Of a stretch of 64,000 nucleotides of DNA, positions 43,252 to 51,091 are shown one piece after another. Origin of the DNA: Sphingomonas sp. BK580 (GTDB taxonomy: Bacteria > Pseudomonadota > Alphaproteobacteria > Sphingomonadales > Sphingomonadaceae); assembly GCF_014194975.1 (NCBI RefSeq), contig NZ_JACIAY010000017.1:1-64000 (forward strand), read 5' to 3'. The notes beneath the pieces were generated by a model that saw nothing but the letters and a program-made list of their open reading frames with translations, made no database searches and was not told where the DNA came from. Position 1 is the stretch's first letter; every line of letters starts with the position of its first letter. A program made the position numbers and the translations under genes.

Positions 43252-43892
43252 CCGCCTCGCTGGCGCGCCTGGTGATGAGGGTAGCGACCGCGAGCCTGGG
43301 TCCGCATCGTCGTGGTTGGAAACAGGCGATGGAGGCCGAGCTCGAAGAGGCGATGGCGGAAGGCCACGGCCTCTCCTTCGCCACCGGTTGTCTGACGACG
43401 GCGTGGCGCGAGCTGCCGGCCCACGTGGAAGGGCGGCGGGTTCTGGCCAGCTACGCCTTGGTGCTGGGCTTGATCCTGCCGGCGACGGCGCTGCTGATGG
43501 CCGGCGTTCTCGCCGGCTACCCCTTCCTTCAGCCCTCCTGCCCCGACGCCATGGGCGCCTTCGCGAAAGTCCGGGGAATCGTACCGTGGCTGAACACCGG
43601 CAATGCCGCCGCGATGCCCGCGCTCACGCTCATCGTGTTGCTGCGCGTCGGCAGCGACGTGCTGGTCGCATGGTTCGCGGCGGAGCGAGATTGGGCGCGG
43701 ACGGCCGCCGCCCAGCGTTTCGGCGCGGCGACGACCGTCACGCTGGCCACGTCGGCTGGCCTGATCCTGCTCGACGGGACCTGCGCCTTGCTCCCCGCCC
43801 TGACCTTGGCGATCGAGGCCCTCGCCGTCGCCTCGCTGCGTCGCCTGCACGGCGTGGCCGAACGAGAGCACGCGGCGGGCCGAGCGACGTGA
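43248..43892 (+). CDS. PadR-associated hypothetical membrane protein
   Basis: A 214-residue protein. The first 70 residues are soluble and helical (GPHRRGWKQAMEAELEEAMA, then ATGCLTTAWRELPAH), much like the prefix domains found in membrane proteins encoded beside PadR regulators. About four hydrophobic segments follow (LGLILPATALLMAGVLAGY, MPALTLIVLLRVGSDVLVAW, ATSAGLILL, ALLPALTLAIEALAVA). The ATG overlaps the padR stop (ATGA) and its own stop overlaps the acyltransferase start. It may be the membrane partner or target of PadR control. No specific function is known to me. Confidence 0.75.
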   Translation: MTASLARLVMRVATASLGPHRRGWKQAMEAELEEAMAEGHGLSFATGCLTTAWRELPAHVEGRRVLASYALVLGLILPATALLMAGVLAGYPFLQPSCPDAMGAFAKVRGIVPWLNTGNAAAMPALTLIVLLRVGSDVLVAWFAAERDWARTAAAQRFGAATTVTLATSAGLILLDGTCALLPALTLAIEALAVASLRRLHGVAEREHAAGRAT

Positions 43893-44995
43893 TGCGGCGA
43901 GGTGGAGGCGCTCTCGGCGGGCCACCCCCACGTACTCCCCCGGCGACGCGCAGCGCGTCCGCGCCCCCGGACCTCCTCTACAACCTGCAGGCCCTGCGCG
44001 GCTATGCGGCGGTCAGCGTCGCGACCTATCACTTCGCGCTGATCCCGGCCGCATCGGTGCCCTGGCGTTACGGCAGCTTCGGCGTCGACCTGTTCTTCGT
44101 GCTCAGCGGCTTCATCATCGCGTGGAGCACGAGGGCCACGCACCATGGCTTTCTGATGCACCGTGCGATCAGGGTCCTGCCGGCCTACTGGATCGCGACC
44201 TGCCTGTTCGGCGTGATCGTGCTCGTCGCCATGCCCACCGACGCCGCGCTCGGCTGGATCGGGCGATCGCTCCTGTTCCTGCACGGCCCGGACGGCCGAC
44301 CGCCGCTCCTCTTCGTCGGCTGGACGCTGGTCTATGAACTGGTCTTCTATCTGCTCTACGCCGGCGCGCTGCGCGCCGGACCGCGCCGCGCACCGCTCCT
44401 CGCGATCGCGGCATTGCCCGTGCTGGCTTACGGCGGGCGGCTGATCGGCGTTGCCCCGCGCGACTGGCCATTGCTGATCGAGTTCGGCCTCGGGCTGGCG
44501 ATCTTCCTGTGGGTCGACCGGCGACCGACGCCGTTTCCGCCCGGCGCGGCGATGGCGCTGGTAATCGTAGCGGCCGCGCTCCTCTACCTGTTGGAACCCG
44601 GACGACACGGGCAGGACGGCGGCGTCGCCGACCTGATCCGGGTGGCGGCGCTCGGCGTGCCCGCCGCCGCGGTCGTGCTCGGGCTGGTGCAGCTCGAGCG
44701 CGCGGGCGTCGCGATGCGGAGCCGCCCCGTCGTCGCGCTGGGTGCCGCCTCCTACGCGCTGTATCTGCTGCACCCGATCGTCTTCTCCTTCGTCCTGCCC
44801 GTTCCCGCGGGATCGATCGCCCGGCGCCTCGCGATCTTCATCCTTCTGCTGGCGATCACCGTCGGCGTGTCGCTGGCGTTCCGCGCCTGGATCGAGGTGC
44901 CGATGCTGCGCCTCCTGCGGCGCCGGCCGACCGACATGGCGCCATCGACGAGCCAGGTCACCGCGAACCTATCGTCGGCGAAGGACGATGGGTGA
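43892..44995 (+). CDS. Acyltransferase 3 family membrane O-acyltransferase (OafA-like)
   Basis: A 367-residue inner-membrane protein with about ten helices and the acyltransferase 3 signature NLQALRGYAAVSVATYHFAL, with the conserved Arg and His, then SFGVDLFFVLSGFIIAW and FLMHRAIRVLPAYWIAT. A late LGAASYALYLLHPIVFSF is also typical. Such enzymes acetylate or succinylate cell-surface sugars such as O-antigen or exopolysaccharide. The start ATG overlaps the previous stop, and the stop overlaps the next GTG. This suggests one function shared with the surrounding genes, perhaps envelope glycan modification. Confidence 0.92.
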   Translation: MRRGGGALGGPPPRTPPATRSASAPPDLLYNLQALRGYAAVSVATYHFALIPAASVPWRYGSFGVDLFFVLSGFIIAWSTRATHHGFLMHRAIRVLPAYWIATCLFGVIVLVAMPTDAALGWIGRSLLFLHGPDGRPPLLFVGWTLVYELVFYLLYAGALRAGPRRAPLLAIAALPVLAYGGRLIGVAPRDWPLLIEFGLGLAIFLWVDRRPTPFPPGAAMALVIVAAALLYLLEPGRHGQDGGVADLIRVAALGVPAAAVVLGLVQLERAGVAMRSRPVVALGAASYALYLLHPIVFSFVLPVPAGSIARRLAIFILLLAITVGVSLAFRAWIEVPMLRLLRRRPTDMAPSTSQVTANLSSAKDDG

Positions 44996-47526
44996 GACGG
45001 TCTTGTACCGCATCCCTGCTGCTGGCGAGCTGGGTGGTGCTTCGCGCGTCGCATGCCGCTGCGCAGGGTGCACCTTCCGAGCTGCCGCACGCCGGCGATG
45101 ACGCTGCACCGGACATCGTCGTCGTCGGCCGGCGCGGCTCGGCCGTCACCGACATCGCGCCGCTCGCCGTGCTCGACGCCAGCGCCATCGCCGCGCTCGG
45201 CGCGCAGAGCGTGGAGGAGGTGAACCGCGCCATCCAGGGCCAGACCCGGTCGGCCGACGGATCAGCGCCGATCCTCCTGCTCAACGCGCAACGCGTCTCG
45301 GGCTATCAGGAGATCCAGTCGCTCCCGCCCGAGGCGATCGAGAAGATCGAGATCCTGCCTGAGCCGGCCGCGCTGCGATACGGCTTTCCCCCGTCGCGAC
45401 GGGTGGTGAACTACGTCACCAGACGCCGCTTCACCCAGATGGAAGCGCGCGCGGCGGTGGGATCGACGCTGCCGACCGGGCGCGGCACGATCAATGCTCG
45501 CACGGGCTACACCCGCCTGCGAGACGACGCGCGGCTGACCGCCAATCTGGACTATACCCGCTCCGATCCGCTCTACTGGTCCGACCGCGCACTGCGACCC
45601 GATCCCGATGTCCCGTTCGACGCACTAGGAAACGTGACCGGCCTCGGCGGTGGTGCGATCGATCCCGCCCTGTCCGCGCGGGCGGGAGGCGCCGTCATCA
45701 TCGCGCCGGTCCCGGCCGATCCCGGCGCGCGTCGGACGCTCGCGGGCTATGCCGCGGCAGCGAACCGCCCGCGCCTGTTCGATTACGGGCGCACCCTCAC
45801 GCTCGCGCCCGCCAACGACACGATCAAGGGCGAGGCGGTGCTGGGCGCTCGTGTCGGCGCGACGCTGGGCGGATCGCTGTCGCTGTCGCTTGAACACAGC
45901 CGCGATCGCTCGCTGGCGGGGCCGGCCTCCGCCTCGCTGATCGTGCCGCCGACCGGCCGCTACACGCCCTTCGACGGGCCGGTGGTGCTGAACCGCTTCC
46001 TCACCGAAGCGGCCCCGCTCCGTGTGCTCGACGGGCGCACCACGCTCGCCGTCGGCGCGACGCTACGCGGCGCACTCGCGGGCTGGCAGTGGGACGCGAC
46101 CGTCTCGCTGAATCAGACCGTGCAGCGCGGCGTCACCGATCGGGCGATCGACCTCTCGGGTGCGCGAGCCGCGCTGGTCGGGGGAGCCGATCCCTTCGCG
46201 CCACTGAGCTCCGCGCTGCTCGCGGACCGGCTGGTCGACCGAACGTGGCAGCGTACCCGCACGCTCGCGGCCAAGCTCGTCGCCAGCGACGATCCCCTCC
46301 GCCTGCCCGCTGGCCGAGCGACCGTCACCGCCACGCTGGAGGGCACGCGATTGTCCGCCGCGTCCGCCCTGCGCGGCGTCGACACCTTCGATCTGCGGCT
46401 GGGGCGCGCCCAGGCCGAGGCCGGTCTGGCGCTCGACCTGCCGCTCACCTCCCGCGTCAACAACGTGCTGGCAGCCGTCGGCGACGTGTCAGCGAACGCG
46501 TCGGTGAACGTCCGCCAGGTCGAGGGCTTCGGAACGCTGTCCGACAGCACGTTCGGGTTCGCCTGGACCCCCTTCCGCGGGCTGCAACTGACCGGCTCCC
46601 TGCGCCGCAGCCGAGCGGCACCCGACCCGGCCCAGCTGTCCGCTCCGCCGCGCACGATCGAGAACGTGCCGCTGTTCAACCTCGCCAGCGGACGCACAGA
46701 GGTCGTGACGCTGTCACGGAGCGGCAACCCTGCCCTGCTGGCCGACCGCCGCGCGGTGCGATCGCTGTCGCTGACCTGGAAGCCTTGGCAGAGCAGCGAG
46801 CTGCGCGTGGGAGCGTCGTACGAGGCGACTCAGCTCCGCGACCAGACCGGCCTCCTGGCGACGCTCACGCCGCGTGCCGAGGCGCTGGTGCCGGGCCTGT
46901 TCGTCCGCGATGCTGATGGACGGCTGCGCTCGGTAACCTACCGCCCCGTCAACTTCGATCTCGAGCGTCAACGCAAGCTGCAGCTGACGCTGACCTCGAC
47001 CGGCCGGATCGGCAGCCCTCCGCCGTCGTCGGGCGACGGCGCGACCGTGCCCGGGGACGAGCGGCCGAGCTACTACCTCGGGGTCGTCCCGACCTACGCG
47101 TTCGAAGACCGACTGCGGCTCCGCGAGGGATCCTTCTTCCTCGACCTGCTCAACGGCGACACGATCGGGAGCTACACGCCGCGCGTCTCGGGTTACGCCT
47201 ATGCCGGGGTCAACAAGCGCGGCTATGGCGGAACGCTCGGCCTCTATTACGGCGGTGAACGCCTCATCCGCGGCGACGATCGGGTCAACGACCTGCGCTT
47301 TCGCCCCATCGTGCAGGTCGCCCTATCGGCCTATGTCCCGGTCGCCAGTCTGCTCCCCAGCCAAGACTGGGCGAGACACCTGCAATTGCGGCTGGAAAGC
47401 GCGAACCTCCTCGACTCTCGACAGGAGGTGCGGAACGGCGGCGGAACCACCCCGAGCCGGTATCAGACCGACCTCATCGATCCGCTCGGCAGGACCGTCA
47501 CCGTGTCGCTTCGCAAACGGTTCTGA
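44992..47526 (+). CDS. TonB-dependent receptor-like outer-membrane protein with short plug
   Basis: An 844-residue protein with a signal peptide ending near residue 26 (SHAAAQ) and a TonB-box-like PDIVVVGRRG. The plug is shortened (about 60-150: EEVNRAIQGQTRSADGSAPI, LLLNAQRVSGYQEIQSLPPE, AALRYGFPPSRRVVNYVTRR). A long beta-barrel follows, ending TVTVSLRKRF. The usual RGP(Q)G(T)L(Y/F)G plug motif is replaced by PEPAALRYGF, and a Pro-rich loop (GSPPPSSGDGATVPGDE) sits in the barrel. The GTG start overlaps the acyltransferase stop. It may be a receptor branch for acylated sugars, which is inference. Confidence 0.8.
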   Translation: MRRSCTASLLLASWVVLRASHAAAQGAPSELPHAGDDAAPDIVVVGRRGSAVTDIAPLAVLDASAIAALGAQSVEEVNRAIQGQTRSADGSAPILLLNAQRVSGYQEIQSLPPEAIEKIEILPEPAALRYGFPPSRRVVNYVTRRRFTQMEARAAVGSTLPTGRGTINARTGYTRLRDDARLTANLDYTRSDPLYWSDRALRPDPDVPFDALGNVTGLGGGAIDPALSARAGGAVIIAPVPADPGARRTLAGYAAAANRPRLFDYGRTLTLAPANDTIKGEAVLGARVGATLGGSLSLSLEHSRDRSLAGPASASLIVPPTGRYTPFDGPVVLNRFLTEAAPLRVLDGRTTLAVGATLRGALAGWQWDATVSLNQTVQRGVTDRAIDLSGARAALVGGADPFAPLSSALLADRLVDRTWQRTRTLAAKLVASDDPLRLPAGRATVTATLEGTRLSAASALRGVDTFDLRLGRAQAEAGLALDLPLTSRVNNVLAAVGDVSANASVNVRQVEGFGTLSDSTFGFAWTPFRGLQLTGSLRRSRAAPDPAQLSAPPRTIENVPLFNLASGRTEVVTLSRSGNPALLADRRAVRSLSLTWKPWQSSELRVGASYEATQLRDQTGLLATLTPRAEALVPGLFVRDADGRLRSVTYRPVNFDLERQRKLQLTLTSTGRIGSPPPSSGDGATVPGDERPSYYLGVVPTYAFEDRLRLREGSFFLDLLNGDTIGSYTPRVSGYAYAGVNKRGYGGTLGLYYGGERLIRGDDRVNDLRFRPIVQVALSAYVPVASLLPSQDWARHLQLRLESANLLDSRQEVRNGGGTTPSRYQTDLIDPLGRTVTVSLRKRF

Positions 47527-47977
47527 GGAGACGGTCTCCGGCTCTCGGTGGCGAGCCAGGATCGGCCAGTCGGGGGCCCTGCCGCGGCCTGAACCTTCTG
47601 TCACCCTGCGGGGGGTGCTGTCGCTCACCCCGCCGCCGTGGACCCCCGTCGCGACGCTATCCGGTCGCGAATCGCGTGTACTGATGGGCGCCCGCACACG
47701 CCAGCTGTACCGAAAACGAACATACGACCGAGTGACGATCGCTTAATCTCGCCGGGCGGAGCAGGCTGCGGCGCCGTCCAGTGAGGGCTGTACCACGGGA
47801 GCGCGTCCCAAATCGGGAGGCGATCAGGGGCACGAGCGCTTGCCCGCCCGACCGTACGGCTCATGCTGGCGTGAGTGCGATTGACCGACGGTGACGAACG
47901 AGCGGAGCGACGACGAGCAACCACCGCATCGAACAGGAGCGGACCGGGACAACCCGGCCGGAGCACAGGAGAGAGTG
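47527..47977 (+). other. Intergenic stretch upstream of the LuxR-type regulator
   Basis: About 450 bases. The regulator frame is open back to a GTG at 47891, but AGGAGA at 47967-47972 marks the ATG at 47978 as the start. I see no other gene. The regulator promoter should lie here. Confidence 0.5.
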
Positions 47978-49123
47978 ATGGTCAGCGTGCTGCATCCCTC
48001 GGCGATCGCGCCGATGATCGAGCAAGGCTACGTCCAGACCGCTGCCGCCATCGCTCCGCCGCACCCCGGGCCGCCGGCGCCGATCGCCGATGAGCACGTC
48101 GAACCTCTCCTCGATCTCGCCGGCGAGGTCACCGCCCTCATCGGCGCGGACGGCCTTCTGATCGCCTCCCCGCTTCGAGACGGTCGCGCGACCGTGCTTG
48201 CCAGCACCGGCGCGTGCGCCACGACCGAGCGCGGCGAGGCGCTACTCGCGCTGCTCGCCCGCGGCGATCCCGGAGCGGCGGCACGGCCGGCCCCCGCATG
48301 GCTCAAGGTCGGCGCGGCGTCACCCGGCGCGGAGGTGCTGCACGCCGGAGTGACGACCCCCGACTTCGCGATCGATATGCTCGCGCTGTACGAGACCAGC
48401 GACGCGGCGATCCGGGCGCGCGGCTGCGAGCAGGTCACGCGGCTGCTGCCGCTGTTGCGGTCATCGCTCGCGCTCTGGGCCGAGCGCACGCGCGCCCAGG
48501 CGCAGGCGCGCGGGCTCGCTGAGGCGGTCAACCACGCCGACGTCGGCGTGCTGCTGGTGAACGCGCGGGGCCAGTTGATGCTCGCCAACGCGGTCGCCGA
48601 GTCGCTGATGGCGCGGCAGGACGGACTCCGCCGCAGCGGCACGCTGCTGAGTGGCGGCCGACTGCCCGACACGCTGCGCCTGCAGACGGCGATCGATCAT
48701 GTCGTCGGCGGGGGCGGCACGGCGCGCGGGCGCGGCACCGCGCCCGTGATCGCGCTGAGCCGCGCCGACCGGCGACCGCTGCTGGTCGCGATCGTCGCCA
48801 CCGAGCAGCCGCCCGCCGGCGCGGAGGACTGCGCCGCGATCCTCTACGTGTTCGATCCGGCGCAGGAGCTGCGCCGGCTGATCGAGCCCGTGTGCAAGCT
48901 CTACGGCTTGTCTCCGGTCGAGACCCGGCTCACCTGCCTGCTCGCCGACGCGCTGAGCCTGGCCGATGCCGCCGCGGCGATGCGCGTGCGCGAGCAGACC
49001 GCGCGCTCCTATCTCAAGCAGATCTTCCTCAAGACCGACACCAACCGGCAGGCCGAGCTCGTGTGGCTGATGCTGAAGAGTGCGGTGCGCGTGGCGCCGA
49101 CCTGCCGCACGTCTTTCGTGTGA
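47978..49123 (+). CDS. LuxR-type HTH regulator with PAS-like sensor region
   Basis: A 381-residue regulator without a receiver domain. The N-terminal half is a weakly conserved sensor, and the centre has PAS-like features (NHADVGVLLVNARGQLMLAN, then AVAESLMARQDGL). The C-terminal LuxR/GerE helix-turn-helix reads YGLSPVETRLTCLLADALSL, then DAAAAMRVREQTARSYLKQI and FLKTDTNRQAELV. It lies directly before the Fap-like operon on the same strand, separated by a terminator-like hairpin. It is therefore a good candidate for its activator, which is inference from position. Confidence 0.85.
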   Translation: MVSVLHPSAIAPMIEQGYVQTAAAIAPPHPGPPAPIADEHVEPLLDLAGEVTALIGADGLLIASPLRDGRATVLASTGACATTERGEALLALLARGDPGAAARPAPAWLKVGAASPGAEVLHAGVTTPDFAIDMLALYETSDAAIRARGCEQVTRLLPLLRSSLALWAERTRAQAQARGLAEAVNHADVGVLLVNARGQLMLANAVAESLMARQDGLRRSGTLLSGGRLPDTLRLQTAIDHVVGGGGTARGRGTAPVIALSRADRRPLLVAIVATEQPPAGAEDCAAILYVFDPAQELRRLIEPVCKLYGLSPVETRLTCLLADALSLADAAAAMRVREQTARSYLKQIFLKTDTNRQAELVWLMLKSAVRVAPTCRTSFV

Positions 49124-49126
49124 ACA

Positions 49127-49151
49127 CCCCCTGAACGAGGGGGGCGGCTTT
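49127..49151 (+). terminator. Terminator-like hairpin after the LuxR-type gene
   Basis: CCCCCT (49127-49132) pairs with AGGGGG (49138-49143) around GAACG, followed by GCGGCTTTCC with a short T-run. It lies four bases after the regulator stop and would separate it from the Fap-like operon. Confidence 0.5.
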
Positions 49152-49293
49152 CCCCGAACGAGGGCAAGGGAATCACTTATGTCGGGGCAGAGAAGCGTCG
49201 GCGGAGTCCGCATACCCATAGCGTACCGAGGATACGGTGCCGCACCGCTCCTCCGACGACGGCGACGTCGCGCGGTCAACAGGGGGCGTGGCG

Positions 49294-49303
49294 ATCACGT
49301 GAT
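49294..49303. promoter_or_regulatory. Palindrome ATCACGTGAT in the leader of the Fap-like operon
   Basis: A perfect ten-base palindrome ends 16 bases before the ATG at 49320 and just before the ribosome binding site GCGAGG (49305-49310). It is a candidate operator for the adjacent LuxR-type regulator or another factor. Its position in the leader suits repression more than activation. Confidence 0.4.
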
Positions 49304-49319
49304 AGCGAGGAACGCCGAC

Positions 49320-50666
49320 ATGAAAGCACAATTTTTCCGCTCCTGCTCCGTCGCCGCGCTGCTGATCGCAGCCCCCGCGGTGGCGCAGACCGCCGATCCC
49401 AGCAACGGCGCGAGCGCGGGGCAGAACGCCGCGGCGGGCGGCTCCACCGCCTCGACCGACAGCTCGAACAACTCGACCAACGATTGGTCGAACAGCTCCA
49501 CGAACGATAATTCGAACAGCTCGACGACGGACAACTCGAACAGCTCGACGACCGACAACTCGAACAGCTCGACGACCGACAACTCGAACAGCTCGACGAC
49601 CGACAACTCGAACAGCTCGACGACCGACAACTCGAACAGCTCGACCAACGACTATTCGAACAATGCGGTGACCACGTCCGACAGCTCGAACAATTCGACC
49701 AACACCGCCGACAGCTATAACACCTCGACCTCGGACAGCTCGAACAACTCGACCACGACCACGACCACGGACGCATCGGACAACTCGACCACGGACAATT
49801 CGGCGACCACCAGCGACAGCGGCAATGCCAGCGCCTCGGCGGGGCAGGTCGCGGCGAACAACAGCGCCACCGCTACGGACAACACCGACAACTCGTCGAG
49901 CGACTCCTCGAACAGCTCGACCAACACGACCGACAGCTACAACGACAACTCCACGACGACGACCACGACGACCGACGCGTCGGACAACTCGTCGACGGAC
50001 AACTCCGACAGCTCGACGACGGACAACTCGAACAGCTCGACGACCGACAACTCGAACAGCTCGACGACCGACAACTCGAACAGCTCGACGACCGACAACT
50101 CGAACAGCTCGACGACCGACAACTCGAACAGCTCGACCAACAACAGCAACAACGACAGCTCGACGACGACGACGACAGACGCGTCGAACAACTCGACCAC
50201 GGATAATTCCGACGACTCGACCACCGATAACTCGAACAGCTCGACCAACGACAATTCGAACAGCTCGACGACCGACAATTCCGACAACTCGGTCAACGAC
50301 AGCAATAATGACAGCTCGGACAACTCGACCGACAATTCGGTCGCCGACAGCAACAACGACAGCTCGGATCACTCGATCTCGCTGGTCGGCACCTCGGCGA
50401 CCGCCTCCGCGTCCAACGCCAACGTCTTCGGCGACAACGCCATCGTCGCCAGCTCGACGCTGTCGAGCTACGTCACCGGCGTGTCGGTGACCTTCGGCGG
50501 CGGCGGCGAGGGCGGCACGCCCGGCGCGGCCAACCAGCTGAGCAACAGCGGCGGCGCGTTCCAGAACTATGCCGGCATGCAGGCGCTCAACCAGAACACC
50601 GGCGTCGGCGCCTCGCAGAACGCGAGCGTGTCGGTCGCGGTGTCGACCGGCGACGTCGCCTTCTGA
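49320..50666 (+). CDS. Asn/Ser/Thr/Asp-repeat secreted protein, candidate major amyloid/fibre subunit
   Basis: A 448-residue exported protein with a signal peptide ending near residue 23 (PAVAQ). Residues about 35-360 are almost only Asn, Ser, Thr and Asp, with two blocks of the eight-residue unit TTDNSNSS (six copies each) inside a larger duplicated pattern (TDSYN, TTTTTDASDNS). The last 90 residues differ: SATASASNANVFGDNAIVAS, GGGGEGGTPGAANQLSNSGG and the end FQNYAGMQALNQNTGVGASQ, NASVSVAVSTGDVAF. That final motif recurs in the next protein. A repetitive, aromatic-poor secreted protein before a C39 peptidase and a FapF-like porin suggests a FapC-type subunit. I see no sequence identity to named curlins. 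Confidence 0.75.
   Translation: MKAQFFRSCSVAALLIAAPAVAQTADPSNGASAGQNAAAGGSTASTDSSNNSTNDWSNSSTNDNSNSSTTDNSNSSTTDNSNSSTTDNSNSSTTDNSNSSTTDNSNSSTNDYSNNAVTTSDSSNNSTNTADSYNTSTSDSSNNSTTTTTTDASDNSTTDNSATTSDSGNASASAGQVAANNSATATDNTDNSSSDSSNSSTNTTDSYNDNSTTTTTTTDASDNSSTDNSDSSTTDNSNSSTTDNSNSSTTDNSNSSTTDNSNSSTTDNSNSSTNNSNNDSSTTTTTDASNNSTTDNSDDSTTDNSNSSTNDNSNSSTTDNSDNSVNDSNNDSSDNSTDNSVADSNNDSSDHSISLVGTSATASASNANVFGDNAIVASSTLSSYVTGVSVTFGGGGEGGTPGAANQLSNSGGAFQNYAGMQALNQNTGVGASQNASVSVAVSTGDVAF
49511..49646 (+). repeat. 24-bp tandem repeat array 1
   Basis: Five full and one partial near-identical copies of a 24-base unit (for example 49535-49558, CTCGAACAGCTCGACGACCG then ACAA), encoding NSNSSTTD. The unit length is a multiple of three, so copy changes keep the frame. 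Its DNA identity is higher than the protein needs, which suggests recent expansion. Confidence 0.9.
50003..50138 (+). repeat. 24-bp tandem repeat array 2
   Basis: Five full and one partial copies of the same 24-base unit as array 1, exactly 492 bases (164 codons) downstream. The first copy has two variations (CTCCGACAG and GACGG). Recombination between the arrays would delete 492 bases in frame. Confidence 0.9.
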
Positions 50667-50673
50667 CAGCCTC

Positions 50674-50705
50674 GGGCCGGCGGCGGTGAGCCCCGCCGCC
50701 GGCCC
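50674..50705. terminator. Strong intercistronic hairpin after the repeat-protein gene
   Basis: GGGCCGGCGGCGG (50674-50686) pairs perfectly with 50693-50705 around a six-base loop, five bases after the stop of the putative major subunit and 26 bases before the next gene. It lacks a T-run and may attenuate read-through or protect the upstream mRNA, favouring excess of the first product. Confidence 0.6.
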
Positions 50706-50731
50706 ACCTTCGACCAACGAGGAGCGTGCCG

Positions 50732-51091
50732 ATGCCCCGCCTCATCCCCATCTGCCTCTGGGCATCGTCGCTGCTCCTCGTCGGCGCGCTCGCCGCCGCT
50801 CCCGCCGCGGCACAGACCGCCGCGACGCCCTTCGCCACCGCGGCGCTCGAGGAGAACGCGCTGGCGCAGGTCGCCGGCCGCGAGGACACGCGCCAGTCGG
50901 CGCTGGCCGAGCAGAACGCCGGCGTCGCGCACAACAGCGTCGGTGACAACGTCCGCACCGGCGACGCCACGATCGACGGCCAAGCCTTCCAGAACATGTC
51001 CGGCCTGTCGGTGCTGAGCGTCAACACCGGCAACAACGTCGCGATCAACGCCGCGATGAACGTCACGATCGCGCTCTCGCCCGCCCCATGA
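50732..51091 (+). CDS. Small secreted protein, candidate minor/nucleator subunit
   Basis: A 119-residue exported protein with a signal peptide (1-28, AAAPAAAQ). The mature part is rich in Ala, Asn and Val. Its C-terminus, GQAFQNMSGLSVLSVNTGNN then VAINAAMNVTIAL, aligns with the C-terminus of the preceding repeat protein (FQNYAGMQALNQNTGVGASQ). This makes the two related partners, as FapB and FapC are. GAGGAG at 50719-50724 supports the ATG at 50732. It overlaps the C39 peptidase gene by four bases (ATGA). Confidence 0.75.
   Translation: MPRLIPICLWASSLLLVGALAAAPAAAQTAATPFATAALEENALAQVAGREDTRQSALAEQNAGVAHNSVGDNVRTGDATIDGQAFQNMSGLSVLSVNTGNNVAINAAMNVTIALSPAP

Noticed and set aside
49511..50138. 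The repeat arrays as a CRISPR
   Set aside because: Units are contiguous 24-mers in a reading frame, with no unique spacers and no cas genes nearby.
49173..50717. Long minus-strand frame of about 514 codons antisense to the repeat protein
   Set aside because: It is Val/Arg-rich shadow sequence produced by the repetitive GC-rich codons. The plus strand has a signal peptide, a ribosome binding site and operon context.
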